Shown here: piece by piece, positions 5,884 to 9,646 of the stretch
Layout: every line of letters begins with the position of its first letter
Position numbering within the stretch: the stretch's first letter is position 1
Origin: an uncultured Oscillospiraceae bacterium
GTDB taxonomy: Bacteria; Bacillota; Clostridia; Oscillospirales; Acutalibacteraceae
DNA length: 9,646 nucleotides
Direction: 5' to 3'
Assembly (NCBI GenBank): GCA_905203795.1
Contig: CAJKXG010000032.1
Location: 1 to 9,646, forward strand
Notes under the pieces: model-generated
What the model saw: the letters and a program-made list of their open reading frames with translations, nothing else
What the model was told of the DNA's origin: nothing
The model's database searches: none
Made by a program: the position numbers and the translations under genes

Positions 5884-7347
5884 ATGAATGACTATGATGT
5901 ATTGATTGCCGGCAGCGGCGTGGCGGGGTTGTATGCCGCGCTGAATTTCGCGCCCAACGTGCGGGTGCTGGTGATCGCCAAAAAAGAGTTGACGCTGTGC
6001 AACAGCTTTTTGGCGCAGGGCGGCGTAGCGGCTGTGGTGGACAAGGAGCACGACGATTACCGTCTGCACATCGCCGACACGCTGATCGCGGGCGGATACA
6101 AAAACGATTTGCGCAGTCTGGAAATTTTGGTCAACGAAGGTCCTGAGGACGTGCTGCGTCTGATGAAAGAAGTGGGCGTGGAGTTTGACCGCGACGAGTC
6201 GTCGCATATTTCCATGACGCTGGAGGGCGGGCATTCCCGTCGCCGCATCCTGCATCACAAGGATTCAACCGGTCGCGAGATCACCGAAAAGCTGCTGCTT
6301 GCCGTGCAGCAACGCGAAAATGTCACGATTCGGGCGAATACGCAGCTTGTATCCTTGGTGCCGTCGGGCGGCGGCTTCTGGGCGCAGATGCTGACGCCGG
6401 AGGGGCCGCAGTCGGTGTCCTGCTCGTATGCGGTGCTGTGTACGGGCGGCATCGGGCGCGTCTATCCCTACACTACCAATTCCGCCATCGCGACCGGCGA
6501 CGGTATCACGCTGGCGTATGAGCTTGGCGCGCGGATCAAAAACCTGTCATTTGTGCAGTTCCACCCCACGGCGTTTGCCGCGGCGGCGGGACGTGAACGG
6601 TTTCTCATTTCGGAAGCGGTGCGCGGCGAAGGCGCTTTGCTGCTCAACTGCCGCCACGAGCGGTTTATGGAACGGTATGATCCGCGGCTGGAATTGGCGC
6701 CGCGCGATGTGGTGTCCCGCTGTATCATGCAGGAGGCGGCCGCGACCGGCAGCGAAGATTTCTATCTGGATATCCGGTTCCGCGGTGCGGAGTTTATCCG
6801 CAACCGCTTCCCCATGATCTATCAGCGTTGTCTGGAGGAGGGTGTGGATATCACCACCGATCTCATCCCCGTGTTCCCCTGCCAGCATTATCTGATGGGC
6901 GGTATCGACGTGAGTGTGTACGGCGACACGACGGTGGACAGGCTGTATGCGGCCGGCGAGTGTTCGCACACCGGTGTGCACGGTTTGAACCGTTTGGCGA
7001 GCAATTCTCTGTTGGAAGCGCTGGTTTTTGCCCGTCGCACCACCTACGATATCAGCCGCCGTATGCGGCATGAGGAAAGCGGCGTGACCGCGCCTGCACC
7101 GGCGTTTACGACGGCGGGACGTCCGTTGCCGCACGGTTATCGCACCGAAATTCGCTCGATTATGCAAAAGGCGTGGTTTGTCATCCCCGATTACGAGGCG
7201 GCGAAAAGCGGCTTGCAGCGTGCGGAGGAGATCCTGACCGATCTGCGCACCGGCGGCTACGCCATCACCCCCGATTTTGTGGAAGCCAAGAGTCTCGCCA
7301 CGGTGTGTACCATCATTCTCCGCGAAGTGACAGAAAAGCAGGGGTAG
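5884..7347 (+). CDS. nadB: L-aspartate oxidase, short C terminus
   Basis: FAD enzyme that oxidises L-aspartate to iminoaspartate, the first step of de novo NAD synthesis; fumarate or O2 accepts the electrons. Visible motifs: FAD-binding DVLIAGSGVAGLYAA (5-19), NSFLAQGGVAAV (40-51), EGGHSRRRILH (114-124), ATGDGITLAYELGA (203-216), FVQFHPTA (223-230), ISEAVRGEGA (242-251), APRDVVSR (272-279), CQHYLMGGI (333-341) and ECSHTGVHGLNRLASNSLLEAL (359-380). The substrate-site His335 and Arg370 are present. At 487 aa it ends at EVTEKQG, just where E. coli-type NadB (540 aa) continues with the ESRGxHxRxD tail, which is missing. AGAAGGAAG lies 10 nt before the ATG. An ATG at 5879 opens only a two-codon frame. 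The next gene is nadC; nadA is not in the window. The distinction from succinate dehydrogenase or fumarate reductase rests on length and the nadC neighbour. Confidence 0.95.
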   Translation: MNDYDVLIAGSGVAGLYAALNFAPNVRVLVIAKKELTLCNSFLAQGGVAAVVDKEHDDYRLHIADTLIAGGYKNDLRSLEILVNEGPEDVLRLMKEVGVEFDRDESSHISMTLEGGHSRRRILHHKDSTGREITEKLLLAVQQRENVTIRANTQLVSLVPSGGGFWAQMLTPEGPQSVSCSYAVLCTGGIGRVYPYTTNSAIATGDGITLAYELGARIKNLSFVQFHPTAFAAAAGRERFLISEAVRGEGALLLNCRHERFMERYDPRLELAPRDVVSRCIMQEAAATGSEDFYLDIRFRGAEFIRNRFPMIYQRCLEEGVDITTDLIPVFPCQHYLMGGIDVSVYGDTTVDRLYAAGECSHTGVHGLNRLASNSLLEALVFARRTTYDISRRMRHEESGVTAPAPAFTTAGRPLPHGYRTEIRSIMQKAWFVIPDYEAAKSGLQRAEEILTDLRTGGYAITPDFVEAKSLATVCTIILREVTEKQG

Positions 7348-7355
7348 GTTTTTGT

Positions 7356-7394
7356 ATGTCAAGGGGTATATTTACGGATAGAAAAATTCAATGA
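7356..7394 (+). CDS. Possible 12-residue ORF between nadB and nadC
   Basis: The 73-bp nadB-nadC gap holds an ATG-to-TGA frame encoding MSRGIFTDRKIQ. It is preceded at 7340-7348 by a purine-rich AGGGGTAGG at suitable spacing and ends 26 nt before the nadC start. It could be a translated leader, a coupling peptide or chance. The gap is unusually AT-rich for the window and otherwise shows nothing certain. Confidence 0.15.
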   Translation: MSRGIFTDRKIQ

Positions 7395-7420
7395 TTTTAT
7401 ACAGTTTGGAGTGAAACGGC

Positions 7421-8260
7421 ATGGTTTTGCCGCAGTTTTACGTGGACGATGTGATTCGCCGCGCGCTGACAGAGGATATCCACTATCTGGATACCACGAC
7501 CGATCTGATGATTGCCGAGGATGCACGTTCGACCGCGCGGTTTGTGGCGAAGGCGGACGGCGTGGTATGCGGACTGGATGTGGCGCTGCGGGTGTTTCGT
7601 CTGCTGGATGATACGTTTTCGGCAGAGGTGCTCGCGGGCGAGGGTACGACTGTGACAGCGGGCGATGTGATCGCCACCTTTTCCGGTAACACACGCTGTC
7701 TGCTCAAAGGCGAACGCACGGCGCTGAATTTGCTGCAACACATGTCCGGCATCGCGACCGCGACGCATCGCGCGGTCGAATTGGTGGCGGGCACACGCGC
7801 CGCCATCACCGATACCCGCAAAACGCTGCCCGGTCTGCGCGCGCTGGAAAAATACGCGGTGACGGTGGGCGGCGGTAAAAATCACCGCTTTAATCTGTCG
7901 GACGGCGCGATGCTGAAGGATAATCATATCGACGCGGCGGGCGGCATCCTCACAGCGGTGGCGATCATCCGCGGCAAGCTGGGACACATGGTCAAGCTGG
8001 AAGTGGAAACGCGCACACTGGCGGAGGTCGAACAGGCGCTGACGGCGGGCGCGGATGTGATCATGCTGGACAACATGGATTGCGACACCATGCGGCAGGC
8101 GGTCGCGATGGTGAACGGTCGCGCGCTGCTGGAAGCCAGCGGCGGCATTACGGATGCGACGCTGCGCGCCGTGGCGGAGACCGGTGTGGACATCATTTCC
8201 ATCGGTGCGCTCACCCATTCTGTGAAAGCGCTGGATATTTCCATGCGTATTGATCTGTAA
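7421..8260 (+). CDS. nadC: Nicotinate-nucleotide pyrophosphorylase (quinolinate phosphoribosyltransferase)
   Basis: Converts quinolinate and PRPP to nicotinate mononucleotide, CO2 and pyrophosphate, the step where the de novo route joins NAD salvage. At 279 aa it has the usual family length. The N-terminal open-sandwich domain (about 1-110) carries GERTALNLLQHMSGIAT with Arg99. The barrel domain follows with TRKTLPGLR (132-140, Lys134), GGKNHRFNLSDG (151-162, His155 and Arg156), MLKDNHI (164-170, Lys166), LEVET (193-197, Glu195), IMLDNM (214-219, Asp217), LEASGGI (237-243, Glu238) and ISIGALTHS (259-267). All expected quinolinate/PRPP-site residues are present, so it should be active. GGAG at 7408-7411 is 9 nt from the ATG. 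It follows nadB in the same unit, downstream of a PRPP synthetase gene that could supply its co-substrate. The next gene starts 16 bp after its stop. Confidence 0.97.
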   Translation: MVLPQFYVDDVIRRALTEDIHYLDTTTDLMIAEDARSTARFVAKADGVVCGLDVALRVFRLLDDTFSAEVLAGEGTTVTAGDVIATFSGNTRCLLKGERTALNLLQHMSGIATATHRAVELVAGTRAAITDTRKTLPGLRALEKYAVTVGGGKNHRFNLSDGAMLKDNHIDAAGGILTAVAIIRGKLGHMVKLEVETRTLAEVEQALTAGADVIMLDNMDCDTMRQAVAMVNGRALLEASGGITDATLRAVAETGVDIISIGALTHSVKALDISMRIDL

Positions 8261-8276
8261 GCGAGGGATATATATC

Positions 8277-9422
8277 ATGAAAGATCGTATTTATGTAGGC
8301 GTCAACGACCACGATATCGACTTATTTGAGGGGCAGTATATTGTGCCGAACGGCATGGCGTACAATTCGTATGTCATTGCCGATGAACAGATCGCGGTGT
8401 TGGACACGGTGGACACGCGGTTTGTCGATGTGTGGCTGCACAATATCGCGGCGGCAGTGGGGACACGGCAGCCGGCGTATCTGATCGTGCAGCATATGGA
8501 GCCGGATCATTCCGCCGGTATCCTGCGGTTTGCCGAAACGTATCCCGAGGCGGTGATCGTCGCGTCGGCAAAGGCGTTCGGCATGATACAGCAGTTTTTC
8601 GGCGGCGATTTTGCTGACCGCCGTGTGGTGGTCGGCGAGGGCGACACGCTGTCGCTCGGCACACACACGCTGTCGTTCATCACCGCGCCGATGGTGCATT
8701 GGCCGGAGGTCATCATGACCTATGATAGCTGCGACAAGACGCTGTATTCCGCCGATGCGTTCGGCAAGTTCGGCGCGCTGGATGCGGATGAGGACTGGGC
8801 GTGCGAGGCGCGGCGATATTATTTCGGCATCGTCGGCAAATACGGCGCACAGGTACAGGCGCTGCTCAAAAAAGCCGCCGCGCTGGATATCCAAACCATC
8901 TGCCCGCTGCACGGACCGACGCTGACCGATGACCTCGGCTATTATCTCGGGCTGTATCACACGTGGTCGTCCTACGGCGTGGAGACGGAGGGTGTGATGA
9001 TCGCGTACACCTCTGTTTACGGCAACACGAAACAAGCGGTGGAGCAGCTTGCCGACAAGCTGAAGGCGAACGGCTGTCCGAAAGTCGCGGTGAACGATCT
9101 GGCGCGGTGCGATATGGCGGAGGCGGTAGAGGACGCGTTCCGTTACGGCAAGCTGGTGTTGGCGACGACCACTTATAACGCGGATATTTTCCCGTTTATG
9201 CGCACGTTTATCGAGCATCTGACCGAGCGGAATTTCCAAAATCGCACGGTGGGCTTGATCGAAAACGGCACATGGGCGCCGATGGCAGCGAAGGTCATGC
9301 GGCAGATGTTGGAGAAATCGAAAAATCTCTGCTTTACGGACACGACGGTGTCCATCAAATCCGCGTTGAACGCGGATACGGCGGCGGCGCTGGACGCGCT
9401 GGCGGCGGAGCTTTGCCGCTGA
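8277..9422 (+). CDS. Flavodiiron protein (FprA-family A-type flavoprotein)
   Basis: Cytoplasmic O2 and/or NO reductase of anaerobes: a diiron beta-lactamase-like domain fused to a flavodoxin domain. Of 381 aa, about 1-235 is the diiron part with all seven ligands visible: HMEPDH (73-78: His73, Glu75, Asp77, His78), His141 in MVHWPE, Asp160 in SADAFG and His212 in PLHGP. From 238 the flavodoxin domain starts with the FMN phosphate loop YTSVYGNTKQA (244-254), then TTTYNADIFPFM (297-308) and ENGTWAP (329-335). There is no rubredoxin extension, so a separate electron donor is needed. An upstream in-frame ATG at 8250 overlaps nadC, but GAGGGA at 8263-8268 lies 8 nt before the ATG at 8277, and family members begin near this point. 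It closes the PRPP-NAD unit and is followed by a terminator. O2 versus NO preference cannot be read from the sequence. Confidence 0.95.
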   Translation: MKDRIYVGVNDHDIDLFEGQYIVPNGMAYNSYVIADEQIAVLDTVDTRFVDVWLHNIAAAVGTRQPAYLIVQHMEPDHSAGILRFAETYPEAVIVASAKAFGMIQQFFGGDFADRRVVVGEGDTLSLGTHTLSFITAPMVHWPEVIMTYDSCDKTLYSADAFGKFGALDADEDWACEARRYYFGIVGKYGAQVQALLKKAAALDIQTICPLHGPTLTDDLGYYLGLYHTWSSYGVETEGVMIAYTSVYGNTKQAVEQLADKLKANGCPKVAVNDLARCDMAEAVEDAFRYGKLVLATTTYNADIFPFMRTFIEHLTERNFQNRTVGLIENGTWAPMAAKVMRQMLEKSKNLCFTDTTVSIKSALNADTAAALDALAAELCR

Positions 9423-9424
9423 AT

Positions 9425-9454
9425 TTGACAGTTGCAACCGAGGAGTGCTTCAAA
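9425..9454 (+). promoter_or_regulatory. Weak candidate promoter for hflX
   Basis: A perfect TTGACA at 9425-9430 is followed after 18 nt by a poor -10, TTCAAA (3/6), at 9449-9454. The predicted start near 9461 would fall between the arms of the terminator, so such a transcript would lack its 5' arm and escape it. The poor -10 makes this tentative. Confidence 0.2.
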
Positions 9455-9479
9455 ACGGGAGATGCTCCTCGGTTTTTTT
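9436..9479 (+). terminator. Rho-independent terminator after the flavodiiron gene
   Basis: AACCGAGGAG (9436-9445) pairs perfectly with CTCCTCGGTT (9465-9474), and the 3' arm runs into seven T residues (9473-9479). The loop is long, about 19 nt before counting two possible G-U pairs. It ends only 21 nt before the hflX start codon, so hflX must be expressed by readthrough or from a promoter overlapping this region. Confidence 0.85.
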
Positions 9480-9500
9480 GTTCCGAAAGGAGGATATGAC

Positions 9501-9646
9501 ATGCAAGAAGTACGTCAGGACGCGCCGGAGCGCGTGGTGCTGGTGTCCATCGACACCGGCGAATTTGATGTGGACACGTCGCTTGCCGAATTGACGGAAT
9601 TGACCAAAACGGCGGGCGGCGAGGGGGGCGCAGAGCTTACGCAAAA
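9501..9646 (+). CDS. hflX: GTPase HflX, N-terminal fragment cut by the window edge
   Basis: Only 48 codons are visible. The residues ERVVLVSIDTG (10-20) and SLAELTELTKTAGGE (27-41), ending in a Thr-Gln pair, match the start of HflX, where a conserved ERVxLVGV segment is followed by SLEELxELxxTAGxEVVG and TQ. HflX is a ribosome-associated GTPase that splits stalled or hibernating 70S ribosomes under stress. The GTPase motifs lie beyond the edge, so the call rests on the N-terminal domain alone. An excellent GAAAGGAGG (9485-9493) lies 7 nt before the ATG. Gly-Gly-Glu-Gly-Gly at 39-43 is slightly expanded relative to the usual AGAEVVG. Confidence 0.85.
   Translation, partial: MQEVRQDAPERVVLVSIDTGEFDVDTSLAELTELTKTAGGEGGAELTQ

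Noticed and set aside
4719..5885. 388-codon antisense frame over the PRPP synthetase gene
   Set aside because: In-register shadow of a gene with clear PRPP-synthetase motifs; no family motif in the antisense product.
5879..5887. Alternative ATG at 5879 for nadB
   Set aside because: It reaches a stop after two codons; the ATG at 5884 leads directly into the FAD-binding motif.
7371..7401. Internal promoter in the nadB-nadC gap
   Set aside because: The region is AT-rich, but no -35/-10 pair with good matches and spacing could be found.
8250..8276. Upstream ATG start for the flavodiiron gene
   Set aside because: It overlaps nadC and lacks a ribosome binding site; the ATG at 8277 has GAGGGA at proper spacing and matches the family's N terminus.
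8322..9437. 371-codon antisense frame over the flavodiiron gene
   Set aside because: In-register shadow; the sense strand carries all seven diiron ligands and a flavodoxin loop.

Overview
This window looks like a chromosomal segment of an anaerobic Gram-positive bacterium, most probably a Clostridia/Oscillospirales-type Firmicute. The grounds are strong AAAGGAGG-type ribosome binding sites before most genes, a moderately GC-rich composition that still avoids TTA/CTA/TCA codons, an FprA-type flavodiiron protein, a short clostridial-style L-aspartate oxidase, a divergent long PRPP synthetase, and a CotH / VTC-domain / DUF4956 gene set common in Firmicutes. Taxonomy is inferred from gene content only. 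I see no tRNA, rRNA, CRISPR array, insertion sequence or phage gene.

Layout. (1) 1-552, minus strand: deoC, cut by the left edge. (2) 553-921: a divergent control region with a promoter and a small palindrome for deoC on the minus strand. On the plus strand it has a near-consensus promoter followed by a leader of about 150 nt that can fold into a three-way junction and then into two mutually exclusive hairpins at the ribosome binding site. (3) 922-4501, plus strand: a compact three-gene operon of a secreted CotH-kinase lipoprotein, a cytoplasmic VTC/polyphosphate-polymerase-fold protein and a DUF4956 membrane protein, closed by a strong terminator at 4522-4561. (4) 4648-9479, plus strand: a second transcription unit with its own promoter, encoding a PRPP synthetase-like protein, NadB, NadC and a flavodiiron protein, closed by a terminator at 9436-9479. 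(5) 9501-9646: the first 48 codons of hflX, cut by the right edge.

How the genes fit together. The second unit has a clear biochemical logic. NadB oxidises L-aspartate to iminoaspartate, which with NadA (not in this window) gives quinolinate. NadC condenses quinolinate with PRPP, and the first gene of the unit probably makes that PRPP. The flavodiiron protein probably removes O2 (or NO), which would protect oxygen-sensitive steps such as the Fe-S enzyme NadA.

The first unit is the least understood part and the best candidate for a poorly described system. It places an extracytoplasmic CotH-type kinase, a cytoplasmic anionic-polymer polymerase fold and a multi-pass membrane protein under one promoter with a structured leader. 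Polymer synthesis linked across the membrane to surface phosphorylation is an attractive but untested reading.
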